From contig JH720325.1 in the NCBI GenBank assembly GCA_000231825.2, forward strand, positions 112,842-176,841: a stretch of DNA of 64,000 bases, in the 5' to 3' direction. The notes under the pieces were generated by a model. The model worked only from the letters and a program-made list of their open reading frames with translations, made no database searches and was not told the origin of the DNA. The stretch is from Tetrahymena elliotti 4EA (Eukaryota > Ciliophora > Oligohymenophorea > Hymenostomatida > Tetrahymenidae). The position numbers were made by a program, and so were the translations under genes. This document shows positions 38,548 through 50,478 of this stretch, in pieces (the stretch's first letter is position 1; each line of letters opens with the position of its first letter).

Positions 38548-39396
38548 TTAATCTTAATGTTTTTATTTATTTCCTATCAATTTATTTTGTATTATAAGCT
38601 AATCAGTATATCAATTCGATTTTGTTATTGTTAATTTAACTTCACTAACTTTCTACTCTTTTTCATTCATAAAACTATCCAAATTATCCTCATTCTCAAA
38701 AAATGTGTTTAGAAAATAAAAATATTCATTTCAACTTAATCAAATTTAAAGCTAGAAATTTGAAATATTTTTGAGATCTGTAATGAACTATTTAAAATAA
38801 TTTAATTATTGCTTGTAAAGTTCATTCCTTCATTACCTCCTGTTAATTCTCATTGAATTAAAATTTCAAACAAATATTTTTTATATTATTTTTGATAATA
38901 GTCATTAATAGTTGATTTTATTATTTGGTTGTTTTAGAGGTTTGAATTAGTTGTGTTTTTGGTTAAAAATTTTTTAGTTTTTTATTAAGTTGATTTGGTC
39001 TTACTCTTATTTGGTAAGGAATAGAAACCCTCTTAAAAAATTATTTCCTATTTGAATTTATATGAAAATTTGAAATAAGAATTTTTTAACTAATTTATTA
39101 ATAATAATATCTAATTGTATAAATATCATTTAACAATTTAAACATTTTTATTCTAATACTAGATATAAACTTTCCATTTTGCTCCTCATAATTCCTTATT
39201 GTCCTCTCTACTAAAAAAAGTATACTATCAAAAACAATAAAAAAAAATTTATTAAATTTGAAATAGTGATTGATCATCAGATTAATTCTAGTTGTTTTTA
39301 TATTTTAAAAAATTTTGTTTGAAAGTTAATTTAATTTTTATAAAAATTTACATATTTATTCAAATCCTAAAAAATATCTTAACAAATTAAAAAAAA
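38548..39396. other. intergenic
   Basis: AT-rich spacer downstream of the phosphatase gene and upstream of LRR paralogue 4, with no gene seen. The last 200 bp probably carry the LRR promoter. Confidence 0.5.
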
Positions 39397-41706
39397 ATGT
39401 TAATTTAAAATATAAAATATTTTACCAATCTAGCTGATGTACTTCAATTTCTTTTAAGTTATAAACATAATTTAATTTTTATGTATTTAAAGTTACTAAA
39501 ATCTAATTTAACTTCTGACTAAAATCTTGGAATCTATCTCAGGTGAAATTATTAATTTTTTTAAAACAATAAATCTCTCTACTTTCATTTTTTAAGAGTA
39601 TTTCAATATTAATTGTGCTCTCTTAATAATCAACTAATTTAATTTATGAGTCATTGATGGTTAATTTAGGTTGGTTGCTTATTATTTGTTTGACTCTATT
39701 CTAATTTTTATGTTTTTCTCATTCCTTTTATATTTCTTTTTTTTAATATTCTTTTTATATTTTTTAAAAATTAGGGAAAATATTGGTGAAATGGGAGCAT
39801 AAACACTAGGGTTTGAGTTAGCGAAATGTTCTAATCTTTAAACTTTGTCTCTTGACCTTAAGTAAAAAGATTGTTACAATATTAATTAATTATGCAATAT
39901 GCAATGAATAAAAATAATTTTAATTTATGAGGAAGCAAGTAACTGAGTAATGGAGTGACTGATTTATTTTAGTAGGTTTACTTGATATTTATCTAGTTCA
40001 CTCGCTAATTAATTTTTATTTTTTTGTTTCCATATTTAATTCATATTTTTGTACACTCATTCTTTTAAATATTTCTTTATTTAATATTTATTTTAATGAT
40101 TTTTTAAAAAAGTGAGAATAATATTGGTGAAATGGGAGCATAAAAACTAGGATTTTAGTTAGCAAAATGCTCTAATCTCTAAATTTTGGATCTTAACCTT
40201 GAGTAAAAATATCGTTTCAATATTATAGTTATACAATTAGAATGAATAAAAAAGACATTAATTTATGAGCTAAAAACTGACTGATAGACAGATTAATTTG
40301 GGTTGGTTTACTTTAAATTTGTCTGGTTTCCTTATTTATTTATTTTTATTTGCTGTTTCCTTGTTGAATTCATTCTTTTAAATATTTCTTAAATATACGT
40401 TTTGATATTAAAAGATCTAATAATATTGGTGAGATGGGAGCATAAAAATTAGGATCTGAGTTAGCAAAGTGCTCTAATCTCTAAACTTTGACTCTTAACT
40501 TTGGGTAAAAATAATGTTTCTAATTAACTATGTATTTAGATTTACCACAATTCCTTGATAGCTGAATCTTGAGATTTCAAATATTTTTGGTTTAAAAATT
40601 GAATGATTAATAGTCCTCTTAAATTTTTTAACTCTTTTTATTAGAATTTATTAAATAGACTCAATGATTTTTTTGTTTTTTCATATTCAAAAAATGAAAA
40701 ATCTATTTACTAAATAGGATCAATTTAAAAGTATAAAAATTTTAGAGTATGTAACAGCCATATTTAAATCAAAATCTTATTACAATTAACAAACTTAATT
40801 TTAGATAAATGTCTTCTGGGATTGATCCTTATTTTAAAATTTCAAAAGGTATGAGAGACTGACTGATTAATTAATTTAGGTTGGTTTATATAATATTTAT
40901 TGAGATTATGCTCATTCATTATTTTTTTTTGGTTGTTGTTTCCTTATTTAATTCAAATTTTTGTTTTATTCTCATTTTTTTAAAGAGATCTTTATTAAGT
41001 ATTTATTTTTATAATTTTTTAAAAGGTTTAATAGTATTGGTGGAATGGGAGCATAAAAATTAGGATCTGAGTTAGTAAAATGCTCTAATCTCAAAACTTT
41101 AACTCTTAGACTTTAGTAAAAACAGTGTTTCAAAATTAATTTATTATGAAATTTAGAATGAACTAAAGATTTTAATTTATGAGAAACTGACTGACTGATT
41201 AATTTGGGTTGATTTACTGCTCTACCATTCAATCATTACTTTTATTAGTTTTTTATCTTTAATTAAAATTTCAATATTTATTAATTTTTTTAAAGCTGGA
41301 ATAGTATTGATGAAAAGGGAGCATACAAATTAGGAACTGAGTTAGCAAAATGCTCTAATCTCTAATCTTTGACTTTAAACCTTAAGTAAAAATAGCTGTT
41401 TCAATATTAATTAATTATACATCTAAAATGAATAAAAAAGACTTTCATTTATGAGAGAGAGACTCACTGATTAATTTGAGTTGGTTTACTTTATGCTTGT
41501 TTTGTTTATTCATTTATTAATTTTATATTTGTTCTTTCTATAATAAATTCAATTTTTGTTTTTCTCATTCTTTTAAATATTTCTTTCTTTATTCAATATT
41601 TATTTTTTAATTTTATAAAAGGTCGAATAATATGAGTAGAATAAGAGGATACAAAGTAAGATCAACAATTATAAAAGCAAAAAGATTAGTCACTATAAAA
41701 ACTTGA
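39397..41706 (+). CDS. LRR family protein, 7 exons, 225 aa (paralogue 4)
   Basis: Exons: 39397-39542 (146), 39775-39861 (87), 40113-40202 (90), 40415-40504 (90), 41026-41115 (90), 41296-41385 (90) and 41622-41706 (85). They total 678 nt with phase-2 junctions throughout. The first exon (MLIQNIKYFTNLADVLQF) matches the other paralogues. Five LRR exons follow, with cores such as NNIGEMGAQKLGSELAKCSNL. The last exon (STIIKAKRLVTIKT, stop) corresponds to the last exon of the 14986-19283 gene. It is the same fold with far fewer repeats: 5 against 15. The 521-nt intron 40505-41025 is about twice the usual size and may mark a lost repeat exon. The strand is opposite to the other three paralogues. 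Confidence 0.85.
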
Positions 41707-41991
41707 ATTGATTACTTTTAATGAAATAATAGATATTGCCTATTATTAAATGATCTAATAATTAATCATAATTATTGTTTTGTTTGAAAAATTACATTAA
41801 TTTCAACTTAATTATGAAGCTTCAAATAAATAAAGAATTCTGTCTAAATATTAAAACTTATCTATCTATCTTAATCATATTTCTTTTATCTATTTAAAAT
41901 AATTTTTATTTAATTTAAAATAACTTGATTTATAATTTCTTATTTAAAAAGTTATCTATTATTTTTATTAATTAAAAATCATCTTTTAATT
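41707..41991. other. tail-to-tail spacer between two LRR genes
   Basis: AT-rich, no gene recognised. Confidence 0.45.
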
Positions 41992-43712
41992 TCAAAAAAA
42001 AGTATTTAATAAAATAAACAGCGAGGTACTTGATACCAAAAGGCTGTAAGCATTTTAAATAAAGAAAAAGGCATAAAAATGTGAATGAAATCTGTGAAGA
42101 AGAAATAAAAATGAATGAATTAGCTAAACTAACTAATATCCAGTAAACAAACCAAAATTAGTCAGTTGTAACTTTTTAATTAATGTATTCAATTATTNNN
42201 NNNNNNNNNNNNNNNNNNNNNNNNNNNNNNNNNNNNNNNNNNNNNNNNNNNNNNNNNNNNNNNNNNNNNNNNNNNNNNNNNNNNNNNNNNNNNNNNNNNN
42301 NNNNNNNNNNNNNNNNNNNNNNNNNNNNNNNNNNNNNNNNNNNNNNNNNNNNNNNNNNNNNNNNNNNNNNNNNNNNNNNNNNNNNNNNNNNNNNNNNNNN
42401 NNNNNNNNNNNNNNNNNNNNNNNNNNNNNNNNNNNNNNNNNNNNNNNNNNNNNNNNNNNNNNNNNNNNNNNNNNNNNNNNNNNNNNNNNNNNNNNNNNNN
42501 NNNNNNNNNNNNNNNNNNNNNNNNNNNNNNNNNNNNNNNNNNNNNNNNNNNNNNNNNNNNNNNNNNNNNNNNNNNNNNNNNNNNNNNNNNNNNNNNNNNN
42601 NNNNNNNNNNNNNNNNNNNNNNNNNNNNNNNNNNNNNNNNNNNNNNNNNNNNNNNNNNNNNNNNNNNNNNNNNNNNNNNNNNNNNNNNNNNNNNNNNNNN
42701 NNNNNNNNNNNNNNNNNNNNNNNNNNNNNNNNNNNNNNNNNNNNNNNNNNNNNNNNNNNNNNNNNNNNNNNNNNNNNNNNNNNNNNNNNNNNNNNNNNNN
42801 NNNNNNNNNNNNNNNNNNNNNNNNNNNNNNNNNNNNNNNNNNNNNNNNNNNNNNNNNNNNNNNNNNNNNNNNNNNNNNNNNNNNNNNNNNNNNNNNNNNN
42901 NNNNNNNNNNNNNNNNNNNNNNNNNNNNNNNNNNNNNNNNNNNNNNNNNNNNNNNNNNNNNNNNNNNNNNNNNNNNNNNNNNNNNNNNNNNNNNNNNNNN
43001 NNNNNNNNNNNNNNNNNNNNNNNNNNNNNNNNNNNNNNNNNNNNNNNNNNNNNNNNNNNNNNNNNNNAAAGAAAGAAAAGGCTTAAAAATGTGAATGAAA
43101 TCTGAAAAAAAGAAATAAAAATGCATGAATAGCCAAATTAACTAATATCAAGTAAACAAACCCAATTAGTCAGTTGTTTCTTTTTAATTAATGAAACATT
43201 TATTAATTGATTCATTTATTCACAAATCCATAATTCATATTGAAACACTATTTTTACTTGAGGTGAAGAGTCAAAGTTTAGAGATTAGAGCATTTTGATA
43301 ATCCAGATACTAATTCTTAAATACCCTTGTCACCAATCCTATTTTTACTTTTAAAAAATAAAAAAGTATTTAAAAGAAAGAAAAAAGCATAAAAATGTGA
43401 ATGAAATCTGAGAAGAACAAATAAAAATGAATGAATTAGCCAAACTAACTAATATCAAGTAAACAAACCGAAATCAGTCAGTTGTTAGTTTTTAATTAAT
43501 GGATTCATTTATTAATTCATTCATTCACAAATGCATAATTCATATTGAAACACTATTTTTTTTTACCTAAAATCAATGCCAAGTTGTGAGTAAGAACTTA
43601 AATCAGAGCTTAGTAATTTTAAATAAATAAAAATAAAAATATATTTTTATATCTACAGAAATTGAAGTACTTTAGCAAGACATGTAAAATAATTTTTATT
43701 TTGTATTAGCAT
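41992..43712 (-). CDS. LRR family protein interrupted by an assembly gap (paralogue 3)
   Basis: Exon 1 is 43567-43712 (146 nt, MLIQNKNYFTCLAKVLQF) and exon 2 is 43258-43347 (90 nt, one LRR). Between 42198 and 43067 the sequence is N, so further repeat exons are missing. On both sides of the gap and in the first intron (43348-43566) the intron sequences are nearly identical, which means whole exon-plus-intron units were duplicated recently. A possible last exon lies at 41992-42043, after a TTACAG acceptor, encoding a short hydrophobic tail (LLVSSTSLFILLNTFF) and TGA. It differs from the last exon of paralogues 2 and 4, so the 3' end is uncertain. Confidence 0.6.
42198..43067. other. assembly gap of 870 N inside LRR paralogue 3
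   Basis: A non-round size suggests the gap was estimated from read pairs. Flanking introns are near-identical, so collapse or failure of a tandem array of exon-intron units is the likely cause. Unit length here (exon plus intron) is about 310 bp, so two or three repeat exons could be missing. Confidence 0.95.
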
Positions 43713-45621
43713 TTATTTATTTTTTTATTTGTTTAGATATTAAATTGAATATTATCTAATTAGTAATTATTAATATGAACAAATTAGATTAATTTGTGTA
43801 AACAAAATTTTTGCAAATTTAATCACAAAAATGAAATAATCTATCTGATTATTAATAACGAGATTCAGATACTACCACTGATTTGCAAAAATTAGGCAAG
43901 AACCAAATATTTTATTAAAATTCAATATTTTTAATTTTTAGGGAAATCAGATTTCAATATAAAATATTAGGCTTTTTATTAACATATATATATAAAGTAA
44001 GCTGAATTTTATTAAAATTAATTTATCTGAACTGGTTAAAAGTAGTGTATTCACTTCCAGATAACTTTAATCTTCAATTTCAAAAAAACAGTGATTTTTA
44101 TTCTTAAAAATTTCCTTTAAATTTACAATAATAAAAAGCTAAAATAAGGTAATAATTCCATTTTTAAAGATTTAATACTTTTCACAACAATTTTTTTTTA
44201 GTTTTTTATTTATGTGTGAAAAAGATATCTTTTTTTTGAGTACAAATTGATAGTTTTGATAATTTAAATTCTTCGTGATTAATTTATTTTGTGTTTAGAA
44301 TTAATTTTTAATTTGTTGACATGACAAATAGATATTAATATAGAAATAAATGATTACTAATTCTCAAATTCATTCAAAAAAATTAGATTTTAACTTCGAA
44401 GCTAAAAATGTCATATTTGATTCAAATATCCAATTTAAAATCCACAAGTTTTGAGATTTTTTTAATTATTATAAATATTTTGGCCTCAAAATATTTCTAA
44501 TTAAGTTAGGAATTCTAAAAATATTAAATAATTGTTATTATTTTCATTATCATTGATTTTAAAATTACCCTAGTGGAAATTCAATATTAAAATAATAGAG
44601 ATTTTGAGTTTTTTTTAAAGTTTTGAAGATATTCATTTGAATTATTGCTTAAATTATTATACCTATGAAATTACTTTGATAAAAATTATAAATAAAATAA
44701 TATTCTTAGATACAACTTACTTTATTGGCAATATCAGTTGCTATATATTTTAGCACTGGTTAATTAGATTACATAGTTCAAGTCCTTCACTTTAATTTAT
44801 TTAACAACCACTTAATGAAAATATCTTTTAAAAACTATTTATGAATTTCAATTTTACTTCAAATAAAGATTAAGATTAACCAGATTTGAGCACTTGCTGA
44901 TACCTCTAAAAAGAGCAGCACTTGCTCTAGGCAAAATTGAGTTGCTAATTTATTTTAAAATATTTATTAGAATCATGAGAAAAAGTATTTTATTTACCAT
45001 AAATCTAATGATAAATAATACATATTAGTAAATTATTATAATCCTTATCCTAAACTAGCCATCCCTTCTTCACTGATTGGGTATCAGTAGGAAAATCACT
45101 TCCATTAATTTGATCAATTATTTCAAAAACAAATTATTTTTATTCTAGAGTTTTAGATAAGAAAGATTTTTATCTTTTTGGAGTTAAGTAATTTTATTAG
45201 ATTATTATTTTGTTTTTGTTTGACTCTGTATTCCACTTACTCCTTCTAAATATTCAATTTAAATACTAAAATAACTTATCCAATACAATATTTAAAGCAT
45301 TATATTTTTTTTTAATACTATTTTTTTTACTTTTTTATAATCAATTCACAAAAGAAAGATTTTTTAATCTGTAATTTTGATAACATAGATAAACAAATCA
45401 ATAATTGACAAAAATATTTTAATTTACAAATTATTTTTTTTGGAATTAGTTTTTTTTGTTAAACTTTAATGAATAAGTGTTCTTTTCCATTATCACATAA
45501 CTTCCTTTTCATTATATTTATCAATTAATAAAGAATTTCATTTAAATATGGAATTTTATGTTTAAAAAGATTGATTATTTTATCTACATAACATAAAAAT
45601 AAATAATGAACTAAACATATA
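43713..45621. other. intergenic, 1.9 kb
   Basis: The first 220 bp resemble the upstream region of LRR paralogue 1 (560-760). A small perfect hairpin AGAGCA-GCACT-TGCTCT lies at 44912-44928, and its GCACTTGCT also occurs at about 44890. No protein gene recognised. Confidence 0.5.
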
Positions 45622-47424
45622 TCATTCATCTTGTAGATCATACAATAAAATGGCTGGATTAATGGGAAAAAACTCAGTGCAATATTTATAAAAGACAATT
45701 TAATGTTAAATGGTAATATTATAGTATAGATTTATATAATGTTCATGAACATTTTTAATTTGAATACGTTTTTAGCTTTCATAAAATTTTCTTTTTTTGC
45801 ATTTGATTTCTATAAATTGGTTTTCCTCAGAGAGTAAGTTAACTAATCTGATGTATGTTCTGTCATCCAATTGGTGAAATTATATTTTGGTGATTTATTT
45901 TAGTAATTTATTTTTGTTTAAGCATTTCTCAAATTCTTCTAAATTAAATTGGAATTCTTTATTGAGTTTAACTTATTAGAAAAGATTTTAGACAATATCT
46001 TTTCTTTTATATTTTCCATTCATATCAATTATCTAGCAGCCTGTAAATTCATTAAAAAGGTAATTTTGGATTGCCAAATTAATTTAAGATTCATTTTTTT
46101 TGATGTTTAACAGAATTACTTTCATATTTTTAAGCTTTTAATCATTAAATAAATTTAGATATTTTTGTAAACGTTTAAATGATGCAACATATTCAATATT
46201 TCTTCCTTTTATGTTGTCATAAATAATATTTCTTGAGAAATTATAAATGTAAAAAGCAACTGAAAGAAAAAGAAGTACTAAATAAGGAAGTATTTCTTTT
46301 GAATAAAGATTTTAATTGTCTTCGTTTTTTTAAACAATAAACAAAATTGTCTGAGCTATTGATGCAAATGTAAAGTAAATTAGACAATCATTATCAATAT
46401 CTATTAAATAAGTGCTTATCTTGTTTGCTAATTTATTTGTATATATATTTTGGTTATTAACATTTATACCAAATGCCATTTTAATCAAAATAAGTATTTG
46501 AAATAAGGCTACTGTTTTACTTTCTGAACGATAACAAATTCTAATAACTTGTTTTAAAATCAAGATGTAACCAATCAGTAGAATAACAATCCAAGTTATT
46601 TATGAAAGTTAATTAGAAACAATCGAATATGTAAAAGATTATATAGTAGAAATGATCACTCTAGGAAATGAAATCAATTACTATATTTTAATAACTTGAG
46701 CTTCTTTTATCATTAATTAGTTTTGAACAAAGTAACAAAGATATACCACAGAAATAACTGGCAACACAATAAATAGACTCTCTATCTAACTTAAATTTAG
46801 CATAATTATCATAGGTATCAACTAAGGAACAAATGCAACAATCATAATAATATATCTTATAAACCATCCTTAGTTATCATCTTCAGTATAATATTTAGAG
46901 AATTTATCAAATCGAATTAAATAGTAAATATCTTCTAAAAATAATATTTATAAGATAGGAACAAATAAAAGCTCTAATTTTTAGAAATTCAATCTCTACA
47001 TATAATACCTAAAAGTAATAGCTGCTCCTATCAAAAAATAAATTAGAATATAGCTCATCCAAAGTGTATCTTTGTACTATTTAGAGAATATCCATATATT
47101 AATAAACTAAAAAAACAAATAAAAATTTTACTATTTCTTAATAAATTAACCACCAAATGCAATTTATTTACAAAACTCTGACAAAAAATATGAACCCTAA
47201 TTAAAATGCTAAGTTAAATTTGATTTATTATAAAAACATTTCTAATTATTTAGTCTAGTTTTGTGCCTTGATTTTATCCTTAAACTTTTTCAATAATGTT
47301 TTATAACTATTTATTTTTCTCCTCTAACAACTCTTTTTTTTAAAATTTGATATTTAATCAATTAATTCTAAAATTTGTCTTAATTTTAACAGATTCTTGT
47401 TTTATTTACTTTATAAAATTGCAT
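45622..47424 (-). CDS. polytopic membrane protein with cytoplasmic tail, about 544 aa
   Basis: The main exon runs from about 47241 down to TGA 45622-45624 and encodes some eight hydrophobic helices. Examples are LWMSYILIYFLIGAAITF, LELLFVPILQILFLEDIYYL, RYIIMIVAFVPQLIPMIIM and ITWIVILLIGYILILKQVI. A hydrophilic C-terminal domain of about 200 residues follows. The 5' end is a guess. Reading straight upstream meets TGA near 47290, so I place a 15-nt first exon (47410-47424, MQFYK) before a GTAAAT donor, joined at an AATTAG acceptor (47242). Total length would then match the 551-aa neighbour at 47832-49487, which has the same topology, so the two may be tandem paralogues. Family and function not recognised. 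Confidence 0.65.
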
Positions 47425-47831
47425 CAATTTTGTTTCTTTAAAACTTTCATTTAAAATTTGACAACAAAATTTGAGATTCATTCATTTAATTTCTTTATTC
47501 ATTTTTTCTTTAGAAATCAATTTAATTTTATCTATAAATTTGTTCTTTTTTAAAGATACACTATCTGTTTATTCTTTTTTTGTTTTTAAATTATGTTTAA
47601 AAAATTTTTTTTTTCAAATTTTTTTTTTTATAAATATTATTTATTTAAGAAAAAAAAAACCAATAAAAAAAGAAAAATTAAAATATTAATTAAATTCTAT
47701 GCATTAACACAATATTAAAGAATTATTAAATATTTTGAAAATAGAGCAGAGGTAATAAATAAAAAATTAGTAAAATAATTTATATATAAAATAAGTACAA
47801 AGAGAGTAAAAATTGATTTCAACTAGGATAG
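47425..47831. other. spacer between the two membrane-protein genes
   Basis: Very AT-rich, containing long poly-T and poly-A runs. A plus-strand frame at 47471-47689 is Phe/Leu/Lys low-complexity and is rejected. The promoter of the downstream minus-strand gene lies here. Confidence 0.5.
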
Positions 47832-49487
47832 TCAAATATCAAATAGATCATAATATATTTAGTTAGGATTGAAAGTTAATTATGATTAAATAGATTTGTT
47901 GAAAACAGATCTTTGTAAGAAGATTAGTAATCTAATTTTAATGAAATAAGCAAAGTGTATTTATTATGTTTATTAGTATTAAAGAGATTAAATCTCCTGT
48001 GTAGTAATATTAACATGTTAATCATTATCAGCAAATATTTTAAGAATTTTTAAGTACTCTAAATGGTAATTTTGAGAGTTATTAATATAGCTTATTTCCC
48101 AAATTTAATGTAGTATTTTTTTATTTTAAAGTAGTGGTTAAAGCATATTTGGATCTAAACTACCTTAAATATTTAACTTTTAATATTTAAGTTTCTAGTT
48201 ATTTTGCATGTTTAATCTTGTTTATTTAGAGTTATTTATTCTGACTTCGCTATTTCCAAAGTGGAAAAAAGCACATTTCAGCAATTATGTTTAAACATTT
48301 ACTTCATAATCATAAATGTCTATAAAAACAATTTCTAGTTATTTATTATTTTCTTGGATTTCATTGTAGCTATATTTGAAGAGTTATTCTTTGTTTTTAA
48401 CAATGATTATTTTTGGACCAAATAGTATTGGATTAATCACAAAAATAATTAATCTTTTGGTATGAATTACTAGGCTTATTATTATTAATATCATGCATAC
48501 CATTTTGTAAGGATTTTAGATATCATTTTCTTTGAATATGGTAGACATTAAATATGAAATAAAAATAAATAGCATCTAAGCAAAATAGAAAATTAGCTAC
48601 CAGTCCAAGAAATTACATCCAAATCTTTGGATGTATTCAAAATCATATTTATTGTATAAAACTCTTAAATCAATAGGAACATGACAAATTAATTATATGC
48701 AAATGATAAATACTTGTTAGATTTTCCTAACTATTAATGTATCTGAGAATGCAATTTCCTTTTTGAATTTAAAAAAGAAAGCTAAGATAAAAAGTCCAGT
48801 AAAGAAACCCCAAATATAGGAAAAGTAGGGAATGGCTTCAGATTGCATCCATCCTATTAAATAAGAGGTTGTAAGGATCCAAGAAATTAGTAAATCTGAA
48901 ACATATTTAAGTGCTCTTGTATGTTAATAATCTCTATTGAAGAATACAACATAAGTAATGATTTGAATAACTATTATAATAGACAGTATAGGAATAAGTC
49001 CAATCAAAACTTAAGGACTATTTAACATACTATTTTCGCTTAACCATTATATAAAGCTGCTTGATATAGGAGTGTAAATTAAATTTGTAATGTAGCAAGA
49101 CGTTCCTAGCCTATATTTAAAGTAGTTTTAGCATTTATTATAAAAAATTAGCATAAGAAAGTCATCAATATGAAGGAAGGAAATGATAAAACAGAGTGTG
49201 TATTAGAATTTAGATAGACTGGTTGCATTTACTTTGATACTAAAAGTGGCTATCCTTTCAATAACAATACATCCTAAGAAGATGGTTAATAGTAAGACAT
49301 CATTTGCTTGCTTTATATTAATAAAGTTAATTAGATGAGTTTATAGAATAAGTAGAATTAAATTAATGGTGATAAATATTACCTTAACTACCTATAAAAT
49401 AAACCATATTAGGCAGATCTAAAGAAGTTTAGTGAATACAAAATAAGTTAAAAAGTATTTCTCTTTTAGATCAAATTAAATAAACAT
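47832..49487 (-). CDS. polytopic membrane protein, 551 aa
   Basis: An intron-free frame of 552 codons, ATG at 49487 and TGA at 47832-47834. The protein has eight to ten hydrophobic helices in the first 340 residues, such as LIWFILQVVKVIFITINLI, NDVLLLTIFLGCIVIERI, VLIGLIPILSIIIVIQIIT and YKMVCMILIIISLVIHT. A cytoplasmic-looking tail of about 200 residues is rich in Gln, Asn and Lys. It shares topology, size and orientation with the gene at 45622-47424. Such large families of multi-pass proteins with soluble tails are common in ciliates; I recognise no transporter or channel signature, so no function is assigned. Confidence 0.8.
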
Positions 49488-49904
49488 AATTCAACTTTTA
49501 ACTGTCTTTCTTATTATGTTTTGTTGTTCTATTATACTTCTATAATTAAATATTTACTTTAATAGATTTGTCATCTAATAATCAAAAGATTTTCAAATTT
49601 GACAATTATTTTTCCAAAAGCTTTTAATGGCTAATTTCCAACTTAAATCTCACTAAAATATTTAAATTTGGAGTTAAGATAGTACAAAGAAAAGCTAGAT
49701 AAATATTGTTTATGAAAAATTGCCATTAAAAAACTAAGGAACTGCAAAAAATATGATATTTATTCAGACGAAATAAGGATCTAAAAAAATATCCACTTTT
49801 TAAAAATGTACTATTCAATAAGGTACATTTATTGGTTACATTTCTTTTTTCTAAACTCAAAAAGACAAAAACAACTCTTTGTATTCATTTCAATATATTG
49901 AATA
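49488..49904. other. intergenic upstream of the tRNA genes
   Basis: AT-rich; no gene seen. Confidence 0.5.
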
Positions 49905-49977
49905 GCCCGCCTAGCTCAGTCGGTAGAGCGCAAGACTCTTAATCTTGTGGTCGTGGGTTCGAGCCCCACGGCGGGCT
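49905..49977 (+). tRNA. tRNA-Lys (CUU)
   Basis: A full cloverleaf with a seven-pair acceptor stem GCCCGCC/GGCGGGC. The D-arm TAGCTCAGTCGGTAGAGC and the T-arm GTGGGTTCGAGCCCCAC carry the internal A and B boxes. The anticodon stem CAAGA/TCTTG encloses loop CTCTTAA, anticodon CTT, which reads AAG lysine codons. No intron, and CCA is not encoded. A T-run follows within 10 bases and should end RNA polymerase III transcription. Confidence 0.97.
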
Positions 49978-50222
49978 ATAATTTTTTATTTTTAAATCTG
50001 TTGATAAAAAATAGTTTTTTTATCCTAAATCAAATATTTTAAAAATAAATAATTTATCTTAATTTTTTAAAAAGTAATTCAGATGGAAAACTGTTTAAGA
50101 TCATTAAACATATAGTTGTACTTTACAGTTTTGAAAAAATGATGATAAGATGTTGATTATTACACAATTAAAAATTTCAAAATTCAATAAAATAAAGGCT
50201 AATTTTTAATATTTATCATATA

Positions 50223-50295
50223 TCCCCTATAGTCTAGCAGGTTAGGATAGAAGGTTTTCACCCTTCAGACCCGGGTTCAAGTCCCGGTGGGGGAA
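50223..50295 (+). tRNA. tRNA-Glu (UUC)
   Basis: Acceptor stem TCCCCTA/TGGGGGA (one G-T pair) and T-arm CCGGGTTCAAGTCCCGG. The anticodon stem GAAGG/CCTTC encloses loop TTTTCAC with anticodon TTC, which reads GAA and, by wobble, GAG. No intron. A run of eight T at 50300-50307 is a good RNA polymerase III terminator. It lies about 250 bp downstream of tRNA-Lys on the same strand. Confidence 0.97.
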
Positions 50296-50478
50296 ATATT
50301 TTTTTTATTATTTTAGCAATAAATATCTCATTTATAAATCTTTTAAACATTTCAGAGTATCATTTTTAAAATAAATTTATCTCTAAATATTTTGTATTGT
50401 AATTGATATTTTTTATAGTCACATACATCTTTGATAACTCTAATTCTTAGATATTAAATCCATTAAAATTTCTTATAG
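50296..50478. other. spacer between tRNA-Glu and the first recognised exon of the micro-exon gene
   Basis: Less than 200 bp. The true 5' exon of the micro-exon gene may lie here or farther upstream; a frame in phase with exon 50479-50483 stays open from about 50440, but no start codon was found. Confidence 0.4.

Noticed and set aside
40505..41025. a hidden LRR exon in the 521-nt intron of paralogue 4
   Set aside because: No LRR core sequence found on careful reading; only the intron length hints at a lost exon.
42005..42050. U2 snRNA-like fragment (CAGCCTTTTGG...TCAAGT on the minus strand)
   Set aside because: The match is about 20 bases with a gap; a terminal coding exon after a TTACAG acceptor explains it equally well.
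47471..47689. plus-strand 72-aa frame
   Set aside because: Phe/Leu/Lys low-complexity from poly-T and poly-A runs in the spacer between two minus-strand genes.
49975..50225. possible suppressor tRNA for TAA or TAG
   Set aside because: Both tRNAs in the window have ordinary anticodons (CTT and TTC); no TTA or CTA anticodon tRNA is present.
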